A DNA stretch of 64,000 nt, taken from the NCBI RefSeq assembly GCF_002285495.1, contig NZ_CP016786.1, positions 2,616,501 to 2,680,500 on the forward strand. The letters run 5' to 3'. The notes beneath the pieces were generated by a model. It did no database searches. It was not told where the DNA came from and saw only the letters and a program-made list of their open reading frames with translations. The translations under genes and the position numbers were made by a program. The DNA is from Clostridium isatidis (GTDB lineage: Bacteria; Bacillota; Clostridia; Clostridiales; Clostridiaceae). Below are positions 7,967 to 15,868 of this stretch, piece after piece (position 1 is the first letter of the stretch; each line of letters begins with the position of its first letter).

Positions 7967-8539
7967 TTAACATTTAATTGCATCCCAGCTCATTTGAATC
8001 ATTTTATCAATATTAGCAGGTTTGAATTCATACTCCCCATTAATATACTCTTTGCCCATCTGAACAAATGGCAAACAAGCGTAAGTAACGAGAAGATTCG
8101 TTTCCAAATCCTTTAGCAGACCTTCCTTAATCCCCCTTTCAAATAAAGGATACATTGGCTTAAATACACCACCATTTTTATCTTTACATCTTTTTTGGAT
8201 AAACGGAGAATCAATAAACTGTTCCATCAGCAGAAAATTTGCTTGATTATTCACAATATAGCTAGAATAATTAAGCAAAATCTTCTCAAAAGCAGTCTTG
8301 ACTGGCATATCAGCCGTTACACCAATAAACATCTTCTCATGCATTTGTTCCTTAAGCTTAAAGTATAGCTTAATCAATAAATCTTCTTTACTTTCAAAAT
8401 AAAAGTAAATAGTCGACGAGGAGATATTCGCCCTCTTTGCAATTTTGGACATAGATATTTCTGATAGTCCAATTTCATTGAGAAGCTCAATCGTCGTCTG
8501 ATAAATAAGTTCTTTTTTATTGTTATATTTCTTTTCCAT
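7967..8539 (-). CDS. TetR/AcrR-family transcriptional regulator, probably leaderless mRNA
   Basis: 190 residues from the ATG at 8539. Helix-turn-helix at about residues 5-55 (ISMSKIAKRANISSSTIYFYF), then a helical ligand domain. An upstream GTG (8581) would add 14 residues, but it lies upstream of and partly inside the promoter. The -10 TATAAT ends only 6 nt before the ATG and no Shine-Dalgarno separates them, so the transcript should begin at or within a base or two of the start codon. A 14-bp perfect palindrome fills the promoter spacer and is partly repeated before the aldo/keto reductase, so it probably represses itself and that gene. Confidence 0.8.
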   Translation of the reverse strand: MEKKYNNKKELIYQTTIELLNEIGLSEISMSKIAKRANISSSTIYFYFESKEDLLIKLYFKLKEQMHEKMFIGVTADMPVKTAFEKILLNYSSYIVNNQANFLLMEQFIDSPFIQKRCKDKNGGVFKPMYPLFERGIKEGLLKDLETNLLVTYACLPFVQMGKEYINGEYEFKPANIDKMIQMSWDAIKC

Positions 8540-8545
8540 AATCAC

Positions 8546-8574
8546 ATTATATCGAACGTTCGATCGAAAGTCAA
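8546..8574 (-). promoter_or_regulatory. Promoter of the leaderless tetR gene
   Basis: Minus strand TTGACT - 17 bp - TATAAT; predicted start point falls on the ATG at 8539. The spacer contains the operator palindrome. Confidence 0.75.
8551..8564. promoter_or_regulatory. TetR autoregulatory operator
   Basis: Perfect 14-bp palindrome ATCGAACGTTCGAT between -35 and -10; occupancy would block RNA polymerase directly. Confidence 0.65.
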
Positions 8575-8608
8575 CCTTCACAAATCTTTTAGTTATTATA
8601 TCCTCCTT

Positions 8609-8656
8609 CTAATAATTAAGCCTTCTCTTACAAATTAAAGAAGGCTTAACTATTAG
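8609..8656 (-). terminator. Stem-loop after the vat-like gene
   Basis: Long stem of about 17 bp with one mismatch (CTAATAATTAAGCCTTC and complement) and a 14-nt loop, a few bases past the acetyltransferase stop. No T-run follows on either strand, so termination may be weak. Confidence 0.5.
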
Positions 8657-8663
8657 GAACAAG

Positions 8664-9308
8664 CTAAGTATAAAAATTTTTCATTAGTTCATTCAATCCT
8701 TCTTCTGATGTTAACATTTCAAGATTATTAAATATCTCCTCTTCACTCCAGTTCCACCATTGAAGTTTTAGTAAAAAATCTATCTTATCATCACTAAAGC
8801 GCTTTTTAATAAACTTAGCTGGATTTCCACCATATATTGTATATGGCTCAACATTTTTAACTACTGTTGAATTAGCAGCAATAATTGCACCATCACCAAT
8901 CCTAACGCCTGGCATAATTGTTACATTTTGTCCTATCCAGACATCATTACCTATTACTGTATCTCCCTTAAAAGGCAATTGTTCTACAGCTGGGGTAACC
9001 TTCTCCCAACCACCTCCAAAGATATTAAAAGGATAGGTTGTAATTCCATCCATTCTGTGGTTTGCCCCATTCATAATAAACTTAACACCTTCTGCAATTG
9101 CACAAAACTTACCAATTATAAGCTTATCTCCTAAAAATTCATAGTGATGCTCTATATTTTCATAAAATCTTTCAGGGGACCTTTTATTATCACTATAATA
9201 AGTATAATCTCCAATTTCTACATTAGGTCTTTTCGGTAGATTACTTATATAGCAAACTGTTTTAATATTCTCATTTGGATAAAGCTTATTCTTATCTGGA
9301 CCTTTCAT
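8664..9308 (-). CDS. Vat-family (xenobiotic) O-acetyltransferase
   Basis: 214 residues, the usual Vat length. Left-handed parallel beta-helix hexapeptide protein: EIGDYTYY near the start, GDKLIIGKFCAI, NGANHRMDG with the catalytic His84, then IGNDVWIG, IMPGVRIGDGAIIAA and a tail with LQWWNW. This order is that of VatA/VatD streptogramin A acetyltransferases and the related CatB class, which O-acetylate the antibiotic using acetyl-CoA. AAAAGGAG precedes the ATG. A terminator-like hairpin lies about 90 nt upstream (9400-9432) and may be an attenuator. Family assignment is firm; actual drug range is not shown by sequence. Confidence 0.85.
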   Translation of the reverse strand: MKGPDKNKLYPNENIKTVCYISNLPKRPNVEIGDYTYYSDNKRSPERFYENIEHHYEFLGDKLIIGKFCAIAEGVKFIMNGANHRMDGITTYPFNIFGGGWEKVTPAVEQLPFKGDTVIGNDVWIGQNVTIMPGVRIGDGAIIAANSTVVKNVEPYTIYGGNPAKFIKKRFSDDKIDFLLKLQWWNWSEEEIFNNLEMLTSEEGLNELMKNFYT

Positions 9309-9399
9309 AAAATATCTACTCCTTTTAATTTATCAATACTCTTTTCCAACTAGCTATATATTTACCATCCTTTCATAATAATATAATTAAACACAAAAA

Positions 9400-9432
9400 A
9401 ACCTCTCCTAGTTATCAAGCTTCGGAAAGGTT
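9400..9432 (-). terminator. Terminator or attenuator in front of the vat-like gene
   Basis: Stem AACCTTTCC / GGAGAGGTT with a 15-nt loop, followed on the minus strand by seven T. It ends about 92 nt before the acetyltransferase ATG. Either a second terminator for the upstream hydrolase or an attenuator for the vat-like gene. Confidence 0.65.
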
Positions 9433-9563
9433 TATGTATCACAATATATAGGGTTAGCAGAAAAACTATTCTAAAAATAAAATCAGCTTTTCCTCTACAA
9501 ATATGATTTAAATTTGATACTATAATCCTATCCAAAACTTATAATAGTCTAGGGTCCGCAAAA

Positions 9564-9591
9564 AACATATCTAAAAATAAATAGATATGTT
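9564..9591 (-). terminator. Terminator of the MBL-fold hydrolase gene
   Basis: Perfect 10-bp stem AACATATCTA with an 8-nt loop followed on the minus strand by six T. Confidence 0.7.
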
Positions 9592-9725
9592 AGACTCTAC
9601 CTATACTACTGTACCTAAAAAACTAATGGATAAGATTATCTGATCGTTTCTACTAATCACCTCATAACTCTAATTTTGCTTAGTCTTTATTATAAAACAT
9701 CATATAAGACAATTCAATGTATAAT

Positions 9726-10436
9726 TTATATATTACTCTCTGCTGGAACATAAATTCCGCCATGATAGCAATAATAAGCCTTCGCCTTTAACGACAATAA
9801 TTTTTCCATAGATTTTTCAGCTTGTTTAATATCAAGGGTAAACTGTGGATTTGCAATAACAGGCTTATCATCTTCAACTACAATTGCATCGCCAGTTATG
9901 ACAATATAATCCTTCTCCATAAGAAGGGAAATATGTCCAGGTGTATGACCTGGTGTTGCAAGAATCCTGCATCCTTCGCACCAATCCATGCACTCTTCAT
10001 TATTCAGATAAACATCTACTTCTACCGGTTCAACCTTACGCAGCATTTCACAAAAGGCCTTACCAAAATCCTGTTGTTCAGGAAGTAATGTTTTCTGCAT
10101 TTCTTCTGCTTGCACTAAGCGTAAAGGTTTTTCTTCAGCGGAAATGAATGCTGCTTCTACAGCAGAGGCATATATTTTAATAGCAGGATTTCTCCTTTTA
10201 ATTGCAGCAGCTGCCCCCATATGGTCATGATCATGATGAGTTAGTACAAGTCCAGTTATTTGATCTATTGACACTCCATATCGCTTTAGTTGATTCTCAA
10301 GAATAGGAAGTGATCCAATAAACCCACAGTCAACAAGAATAATATTTTCTTTATCCAAAAGTAATGTTGGATAAACTGTATTTTCAATATTAGCAAAGGA
10401 CATAGTCAATGGAAAGCTAATAATTTTGTATTCCAT
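9726..10436 (-). CDS. MBL-fold metallo-hydrolase
   Basis: 236 residues. Metallo-beta-lactamase fold: early VDCGFIGS loop, metal-binding motif THHDHDHMG at residues 66-74, GHTPGHIS with a further metal histidine, and a later TGDAI with the bridging aspartate. These make a two-metal hydrolase of the glyoxalase II/lactonase-like group. GAAGGAGG precedes the ATG. Stands as a single gene with its own terminator. Substrate is unknown; no lactamase-specific features are visible. Confidence 0.85.
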   Translation of the reverse strand: MEYKIISFPLTMSFANIENTVYPTLLLDKENIILVDCGFIGSLPILENQLKRYGVSIDQITGLVLTHHDHDHMGAAAAIKRRNPAIKIYASAVEAAFISAEEKPLRLVQAEEMQKTLLPEQQDFGKAFCEMLRKVEPVEVDVYLNNEECMDWCEGCRILATPGHTPGHISLLMEKDYIVITGDAIVVEDDKPVIANPQFTLDIKQAEKSMEKLLSLKAKAYYCYHGGIYVPAESNI

Positions 10437-10616
10437 AATAATCTTATTACCTCCTTCTTTCTATTATAAAGCAAGTTCTAATTAGGCATTTATTAAATAG
10501 TATTATAATCAAAATAGTTATTTCAAAACTAATTAATTGATATACATCATTAAACTTTTCTCCAGCTTTACAAATTAGTTTATTTAACAAATCGCTTTAT
10601 ATATAAGATAAGATTC

Positions 10617-11441
10617 TTATAAACTTCTTTGTCTTTTTATTTCATATAGTACTATCGATGCTGCACAAGAAACATTCATAGATGATGCCACTCCATCCAT
10701 TGGTATCCCCACCAATAAATCAGATATTTCTTTATAATTTCTACTAAGACCAAATGTTTCATTTCCCAAAAGTAATACTGTAGGCCTTTGGAAATCACAC
10801 TTATTAATTATTTTATCACCATGGGCGCTTGTTCCAATAATTTGAAAGTTTGGATATTGACTTTTTAATGATTGAATCCACTCATACAACTCTTTATGAG
10901 AAGGTAAATTTAACACTGGAAGACTAAAAAATGTACCAACCGATGCAGCTATTGTCTCTGGGTCATATAAATCAACACCATGTCCGGTTATTATTAATCC
11001 ATTAACGCCAAGTGCATCACACGATCGTATTAAGGTTCCCAAATTTCCCTTGTTTGATGGTCTATCCATTACAACAATTAATGGATTTTTAGTTAGTTTT
11101 ATTCTGCTTAAATCATTAGCTTTCATTTTTACAATTGCTAATAATTCTGATGTATCTATTTTTCCGCTTAATTTATCCATTAAGTGATTAGGCAATTGAT
11201 ATTGTAAACTTTCCTTAACGTTGCTTAGTATACTCTTAGCCCAACCCGATAATTCTTTTTCTCCTGAATAAATAAAAGAGCTTATCTCCCATTTATTCTT
11301 AATGGCTTCGTTAATATTTCTTACACCTTCAACAAAAAATTCTTTATATTTATGTCGTTTGTTTCGGTTTCTTTTAATGACTTCAAAGCGTTGAAAATTA
11401 TTATCTTCTTTACTTATCTTTACCACTCTATTTTTTATCAT
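10617..11441 (-). CDS. TrmH/SpoU-family RNA 2'-O-methyltransferase
   Basis: 274 residues. An N-terminal substrate-binding part (about 1-95; RNKRHKYKEFFVEGVRNINEA) precedes a SPOUT methyltransferase domain with its three motifs: NKGNLGTLIRSCDALG, LLLGNETFGLS and the knot-forming VGIPMDGVASSMNVSCAASI. It methylates ribose 2'-O in rRNA or tRNA using S-adenosylmethionine; the target nucleotide cannot be read here. AAAGGAG precedes the ATG by about 10 nt. Stands alone just left of the arsenic island. Some relatives confer resistance to ribosomal antibiotics, but most are housekeeping. Confidence 0.85.
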   Translation of the reverse strand: MIKNRVVKISKEDNNFQRFEVIKRNRNKRHKYKEFFVEGVRNINEAIKNKWEISSFIYSGEKELSGWAKSILSNVKESLQYQLPNHLMDKLSGKIDTSELLAIVKMKANDLSRIKLTKNPLIVVMDRPSNKGNLGTLIRSCDALGVNGLIITGHGVDLYDPETIAASVGTFFSLPVLNLPSHKELYEWIQSLKSQYPNFQIIGTSAHGDKIINKCDFQRPTVLLLGNETFGLSRNYKEISDLLVGIPMDGVASSMNVSCAASIVLYEIKRQRSL

Positions 11442-11816
11442 ATTTTAATAACTCCTTTATTAATGCTAAATTACTCTGTTTTAATTATTTCCATAGTTTA
11501 GAACTATTATATCAAAATCAAAATTGGAATACCCGACATATTGTCTATGAGTTTTGCAGGGTAATAATATTAAATAGATACCAAGACAAACTTGGACATT
11601 TTTTGAACTCCCCTCTCTTTCATACAGCGTTATTAATGACACATATAATTTTTTACAGAATAAAGAATAAAGTTCGTGGCATTACATCAAATAAGAAACT
11701 TGATAAAAATTTCGATACATTAGCTATAGGAGATGATTAAGTAATACATCTATACTATCTCCTCAACCCTATCACTTTCAGGACAGTTGATATGTTATCA
11801 CAAACAATAAAAAAGT
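11442..11816. other. Gene-poor stretch with an unexplained open frame
   Basis: No supported gene. On the plus strand one frame stays open for more than 80 codons and ends with TAA at 11738-11740 (last residues NFDTLAIGDD). It has no ribosome binding site or clear start and matches no family I know. It may be chance or the 3' relic of a lost gene. Confidence 0.3.
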
Positions 11817-11884
11817 AAGGGTTTTCTGACATTAATCTCTCGACCAAGCTCACGAGAGATTAATTCAATGTCAGGAAACCCCTT
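11817..11884 (-). terminator. Large bipartite hairpin, probably the displaced rlmD terminator
   Basis: Left arm AAGGGTTTTCTGACATT then AATCTCTCG, right arm its complement with a 5-nt bulge; 10-nt loop. On the minus strand TTACTTTTTTATT follows, so it stops leftward transcription. It lies directly after the duplicate rlmD 3' end. Confidence 0.75.
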
Positions 11885-11907
11885 ATTTATCAGTGTTTTA
11901 AATAATA

Positions 11908-12045
11908 TTATTTATCCACCCTTGTCATCAAGACAACGCACTCCACATGCAACGAGCGGGGTGGATTGATGTCTTTTACATTGTCGGTAGTCGGGAACAA
12001 GTCAAAGGTACTTTTTGCACTATCGGTAGGCGGGAACATATCGAC
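11908..12045 (-). pseudogene. rlmD': Duplicate 3' end of rlmD (attachment-site scar)
   Basis: The frame ends with HVECVVLMTRVDK, matching the RlmD C-terminus HVECVVLMSRIEK encoded at 20524-20566. It begins with VDMFP, the motif that in the intact gene lies only three residues before HVEC. Between them are 27 extra codons, including a 13-residue tandem repeat (MFPPTDSAKSTFD / LFPTTDNVKDINP). The last 43 coding bases plus 24 bases beyond the stop align collinearly with the intact copy, about four fifths identical. No start or ribosome binding site. Best read as a leftover gene end at one boundary of an inserted element. Confidence 0.75.
11973..12038. repeat. 39-bp-period tandem repeat inside the rlmD remnant
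   Basis: Two copies of a unit containing TCGGTAG and CGGGAACA at 11973-11999 and 12011-12038, offset 39 bp, so the reading frame is kept. On the coding strand each copy begins TGTTCCCG.CTACCGA. Confidence 0.8.
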
Positions 12046-12058
12046 ATATATAATTATA

Positions 12059-12089
12059 ACGCCAACTACTAGATTTGTAATTGGCGTCA
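12059..12089 (-). terminator. Possible terminator of the ars operon
   Basis: 11-bp stem ACGCCAACTAC / GTAATTGGCGT with one mismatch, 5 bp after the arsC stop. The minus-strand tail TTATAATTATAT is only moderately T-rich. Confidence 0.5.
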
Positions 12090-12093
12090 ATAA

Positions 12094-12498
12094 TTATTGT
12101 GATTTTAATTTTTCCTTTAGCTCTTTTATCTTTGTTTCTATTGTTGATATTACTTTTTTAAATTCCTCATCACTCTTACCTGTAGGATCATCCAACCCCC
12201 AATCTTCCCTGTGTTTACATGGAAGGTAAGGGCATTCCACATTACACCCCATTGTAATAACAATATCTACTGGAGGTATTTCATCAAGCAACTTTGAATG
12301 TTGAGTTTTCTCCATATCTATATCATAAAGCTCTTTCATTAGGCGCACAGCATCCTGGTTAATTTGAGGTTTTGTTTCTGTGCCAGCAGAGTAGCTTTCA
12401 AATATATCTCCTGCAAAGTGCTTACCAAGTGCCTCAGCTATTTGGCTTCGACATGAATTATGAACACATATAAATGCAACCTTTAGTTTATTACTCAT
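12094..12498 (-). CDS. arsC: Arsenate reductase, thioredoxin-coupled type
   Basis: 134 residues. Low-molecular-weight phosphatase fold with the P-loop VHNSCRSQ (nucleophile Cys15 within CVHNSCR) and the two redox cysteines in MGCNVECPYLPC, which shuttle the disulfide to thioredoxin. Asp in LDDPTGKS is the expected general acid. Reduces arsenate to arsenite in the cytosol for export by Acr3, encoded 9 nt upstream. Ribosome binding site is weak (AGTAGG). Last gene of the ars operon. Confidence 0.95.
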   Translation of the reverse strand: MSNKLKVAFICVHNSCRSQIAEALGKHFAGDIFESYSAGTETKPQINQDAVRLMKELYDIDMEKTQHSKLLDEIPPVDIVITMGCNVECPYLPCKHREDWGLDDPTGKSDEEFKKVISTIETKIKELKEKLKSQ

Positions 12499-12507
12499 TG
12501 GCCATAC

Positions 12508-13566
12508 CTACTTTCTTGATTTTTCTGGAAACCAGTGTCTTGTATTATTCGCTATCTTTACTAATATCAACATAACAGGCACTTCTGTTAGAACTCCTAC
12601 AATGGTAGCAAGTGCAGCTGGGCTTTGAGTTCCAAACAATGCAATCGCAACGGCAACTGCCAGTTCAAAAAAGTTAGAGGCGCCAATCATGCCAGCAGGC
12701 GCTGCTATCTCATGAGGAAGTTTTATAGCCTTGCTTGCTAGATATGCAATGAAAAAGATTAGGAAAGTCTGAATAATTAATGGTATAGCAATTAAAACAA
12801 TATGCAGTGGATTATTCAGAATTACATCGCCCTGGAATGAAAAGATTATTATTAATGTTAGCAATAGACCTATGGTGGTGACATTCCCAAACTTCGGTAT
12901 AAAGCTATTCTCAAAGTAATCGAGTCCTCGCCTTTTTGTGATGTAATTACGGGTAATTATGCCACCAGCTAGCGGGATAACAACAAACAATACTACAGAT
13001 AAAATAAGAGTGTCCCAGGGTATGGTTACGCCGCCCACACCTAGAAGAAACGCAACTATAGGCGTGAAAGCTATGAGAATTATAAGATCATTTGTTGCCA
13101 CTTGCACGACGGTATAAGCTGCGTTGCCTTTGGTCAAATAACTCCATACAAATACCATCGCTGTACACGGTGCTGCTCCAAGAAGTATTGCTCCCGCAAG
13201 ATAGTCTTGTGCCAATTCTGCCGGAATTAGAGATTTAAAAATTACAAAGAAAAACAGCCATGCAATGCCGAACATAGTAAATGGCTTTATCAACCAGTTG
13301 GTTATCCATGTAACAAAAAGTCCCTTGGGATTTTTGCCTACATTTCTAATACTTTGAAAATCTACTTTTAGCATCATTGGATATATCATAAGCCAGATTA
13401 AAATCGCCATTGGTATTGATACATTTGCATATTCAAAACGTCCTAAAAACGCTGGGATTCCGGGTAAAAACTTTCCAATCAATACACCTGCAAACATACA
13501 TAAAATAACCCATACAGTTAAGTACTTTTCAAAAAATCCAATTCCACTATTACGTTCCTTACTCAT
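12508..13566 (-). CDS. acr3: Arsenite efflux permease, ACR3 family
   Basis: 352 residues with about ten hydrophobic helices. The ACR3 signature GAAPCTAMVFVWS contains the conserved Cys134 used for arsenite transport. An in-frame TTG three codons earlier is too close to AAAGGAGG; the ATG used here is 11 nt away. Exports As(III) across the cytoplasmic membrane. The presence of arsA/arsD in the same operon suggests ATP-coupled help, more often described for ArsB but also found with ACR3. Its start lies 5 nt after the stop of the DUF2703 gene. Confidence 0.93.
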   Translation of the reverse strand: MSKERNSGIGFFEKYLTVWVILCMFAGVLIGKFLPGIPAFLGRFEYANVSIPMAILIWLMIYPMMLKVDFQSIRNVGKNPKGLFVTWITNWLIKPFTMFGIAWLFFFVIFKSLIPAELAQDYLAGAILLGAAPCTAMVFVWSYLTKGNAAYTVVQVATNDLIILIAFTPIVAFLLGVGGVTIPWDTLILSVVLFVVIPLAGGIITRNYITKRRGLDYFENSFIPKFGNVTTIGLLLTLIIIFSFQGDVILNNPLHIVLIAIPLIIQTFLIFFIAYLASKAIKLPHEIAAPAGMIGASNFFELAVAVAIALFGTQSPAALATIVGVLTEVPVMLILVKIANNTRHWFPEKSRK

Positions 13567-13571
13567 GTAAA

Positions 13572-14102
13572 TCAATCCTCCTTTCTTTCTAAGCTATCGA
13601 AAAATGTAATTAAGTTTTGTGGGATTTCATATTTCTCATTTGTCAAGGGGATTGAACTATGGCCATTATAAACTTCTTTCAAAATTGCGTTAATAATCAT
13701 GGATTTTGGTAGTTCCGTATATTCTATACCATCCTGCACCCAAACTCTGCAATCCACAGAGTCGCCACACAGATCCCCACATTCTTTGCAGGAAGATTCC
13801 TTAACCTCAAGAGCAATATCCCTGCCATTTACACGAATTGTTGGTGAACTCAAAAAATGGTATTCAATGGCTAACTCCCTTGAATTTATATTAATCTTGT
13901 TCATAACTATATCAAACCCTGCTGCTCTTAATACCGTTGATACTTCATTGACTGCATCATAGAGGTTAGTTTCAGTTCCTTGACACCTCTTACATACACT
14001 CAGATCAAGATAAAGAAATTCTATTATAATCTGCCTTTTTTCCTGTTCTTGTCCGCAGCAACCACTGCCACAAGAGCAACAGCCAGCATCACTTTTATTC
14101 AT
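13572..14102 (-). CDS. Cysteine-rich DUF2703-type protein of the ars operon
   Basis: 176 residues. The N-terminus is packed with cysteine pairs (CCSCGSGCC), followed by a thioredoxin-like region with VCKRCQGTE, SSPTIRVNG and SSCKECGDLCGDSVDC. This matches the DUF2703 group repeatedly found in arsenic operons. The cysteines suggest As(III) binding or a redox/chaperone role, but no activity is established. Overlaps the end of arsA by 8 nt and is translationally coupled to it; GGAGG precedes the ATG. Confidence 0.75.
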   Translation of the reverse strand: MNKSDAGCCSCGSGCCGQEQEKRQIIIEFLYLDLSVCKRCQGTETNLYDAVNEVSTVLRAAGFDIVMNKININSRELAIEYHFLSSPTIRVNGRDIALEVKESSCKECGDLCGDSVDCRVWVQDGIEYTELPKSMIINAILKEVYNGHSSIPLTNEKYEIPQNLITFFDSLERKED

Positions 14103-15867
14103 CGCTTTTACTACCTCCAGAAAAGTCCACTATATTTTCAATTGATGCATCCTGAAACCAGGGGATTGCAACAAAGTTATCAGAACTTATTTCCTTAACT
14201 TTTTCCAGCCATTGCTTTTCAGCATCAGCGCGAGCTATTAACATACTATTTTTAGTATTCGTCAATGAAAGGCACTGATTAACCACCCACCATTTATTAT
14301 TAATTCCCGCTCTATTTAGGTCATCACCCAGTCTCTGAGCTTCAAATACCGGTGTTGCTTCAGGCAATGTAACAATAATAACCTCTGTTTGTTTCTCATC
14401 CCGAAGTCTTGGAAGTAATCTTTGAACAGATATTGGCGTTTCACCTTTTGTTCTCTGAACCTCTTTATGATAACTCTGTGTAGAATCAAGCAACAGAAGC
14501 GTGTGACCCGTTGGTGCAGTATCAATAATTACAACTTCGTTTTCAGCCTTGTCAACAATCTCAGCAAAAGCTCTAAATACTGCAATCTCCTGTGTGCATG
14601 GAGAGCGTAAATCCTCTTCAACATAAGCAACATCATCTTCGCTCATTGTTTCACGAGCCTTACTTAATACCTCATTTTGATATCGCAATAGTTCCTGCTT
14701 TTCATCTATTTTACTTAGTTTAATATTTTCAGTATCTTCAACCACATATTTGAGATGATCAGCTGGATCTGTAGATGTTAAATGTACCTTAACACCCTTT
14801 CTAGCAAGAGCCACAGCAATGGTTGCAGCAATAGTTGTTTTTCCAACACCGCCCTTACCCATTGTAAATATCACTTTTTTACCTGCCCTATAAATATCTT
14901 CAATCAGAACATCTAGGTGTCTTAAATTTAAGGATTTGCTATAAATATTATTTTTTGCGTAATCGTCACTGTATAAAAATGTTCTAATATTATCAATACC
15001 TACAACGTTATAAGAACGAAGTGGTATAGTGAAAATTTTAAACTTTTTTAAACCCTGTGGCATATTTTCCAAAGCCTTTTGCTGCTTATCTAACATTTTA
15101 CTCGAAACATCGTCAGTTGCTTCACTCAGTATACCATTGATAACTAAAACTTGATTGTTTATCCCTAGGTCACTAAGCTCATGGCTTGAACGTTCAGCTT
15201 CAATCAAAGGAGTTTCCTCCGGTCTTGAGACCAGTATCAAAGTTGTTTTATCCTTATCCGCAAGGTTTTCAACCGCATTCTTATACATATCCTTTTTATC
15301 TTCAAGTCCAGCGAGCTGACCTAAACATGACGCCCCATGTGTACTTTCACTAATAAAATTACTCCAGGCTGATGGCAATTGCAACATACGAAGTGTGTGC
15401 CCTGTCGGAGCAGTATCAAAAATAATATAATCGTATTTATTCTCTGTGGATTTATCAGTGATGAAGTTCGAAAACTGGTCAAAAGCGGCAATTTCAACTG
15501 TACATGAACCTGAGAGTTGTTCCTCCATATTTACAATTACACTATCCGGCAACTTCCCCCTATATGGAGCAATAACCGATTCCCTATACTCTCTGGCAGC
15601 TTCCTCTGGGTTAAGATTCGCCACAACTAAACCCGGCACTCCATCAATCGGCACACCTTTGCCATCAAGCTCAGTATTAAAAACATCCTGTAAATTGGAT
15701 GCAGGATCAGTGCTTATAAGGAGAACACTTTTTCCATTATCAGCTAAATTTACTGCCACAGCACAAGCGGTTGAGGTTTTACCTACACCACCCTTTCCTG
15801 TGAAAAACATATACTTAGTCAGATTTATCCCATCTAAACTAAATGGCTCATAATTATTCTTTAACAT
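14095..15867 (-). CDS. arsA: Arsenical pump-driving ATPase
   Basis: 590 residues, a tandem duplication of two ArsA halves. Each half has a deviant Walker A: GKGGVGKTS at about residue 24 and GKGGVGKTT at about 336. Each half also has DTAPTGHTL(R/L), the signal-transduction motif. Cysteines after each (SGSCTVE, RSPCTQE) correspond to metalloid-site positions. It hydrolyses ATP when loaded with As(III) by ArsD and drives the membrane exporter. Starts 1 nt after the arsD stop, so it is translationally coupled. Confidence 0.95.
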   Translation of the reverse strand: MLKNNYEPFSLDGINLTKYMFFTGKGGVGKTSTACAVAVNLADNGKSVLLISTDPASNLQDVFNTELDGKGVPIDGVPGLVVANLNPEEAAREYRESVIAPYRGKLPDSVIVNMEEQLSGSCTVEIAAFDQFSNFITDKSTENKYDYIIFDTAPTGHTLRMLQLPSAWSNFISESTHGASCLGQLAGLEDKKDMYKNAVENLADKDKTTLILVSRPEETPLIEAERSSHELSDLGINNQVLVINGILSEATDDVSSKMLDKQQKALENMPQGLKKFKIFTIPLRSYNVVGIDNIRTFLYSDDYAKNNIYSKSLNLRHLDVLIEDIYRAGKKVIFTMGKGGVGKTTIAATIAVALARKGVKVHLTSTDPADHLKYVVEDTENIKLSKIDEKQELLRYQNEVLSKARETMSEDDVAYVEEDLRSPCTQEIAVFRAFAEIVDKAENEVVIIDTAPTGHTLLLLDSTQSYHKEVQRTKGETPISVQRLLPRLRDEKQTEVIIVTLPEATPVFEAQRLGDDLNRAGINNKWWVVNQCLSLTNTKNSMLIARADAEKQWLEKVKEISSDNFVAIPWFQDASIENIVDFSGGSKSDE

Positions 15868-15868
15868 C

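Larger units (their letters stand above)
9309..9725. other. Intergenic leader region of the vat-like gene
   Basis: 417 bp without a supported gene. Contains two terminator-like hairpins facing left (9400-9432, 9564-9591) and an imperfect duplication: the segments near 9451-9487 and 9551-9587 both read roughly GGGT..GCA-A5-...CTAAAAATAAA. No convincing promoter was found for the vat-like gene. Confidence 0.5.

Noticed and set aside
11908..12090. Independent 60-residue gene
   Set aside because: No start signal; its C-terminus is that of RlmD, so it is a remnant.
15446..15853. Plus-strand ORF opposite arsA
   Set aside because: Antisense of the conserved ArsA P-loop half; no independent support.
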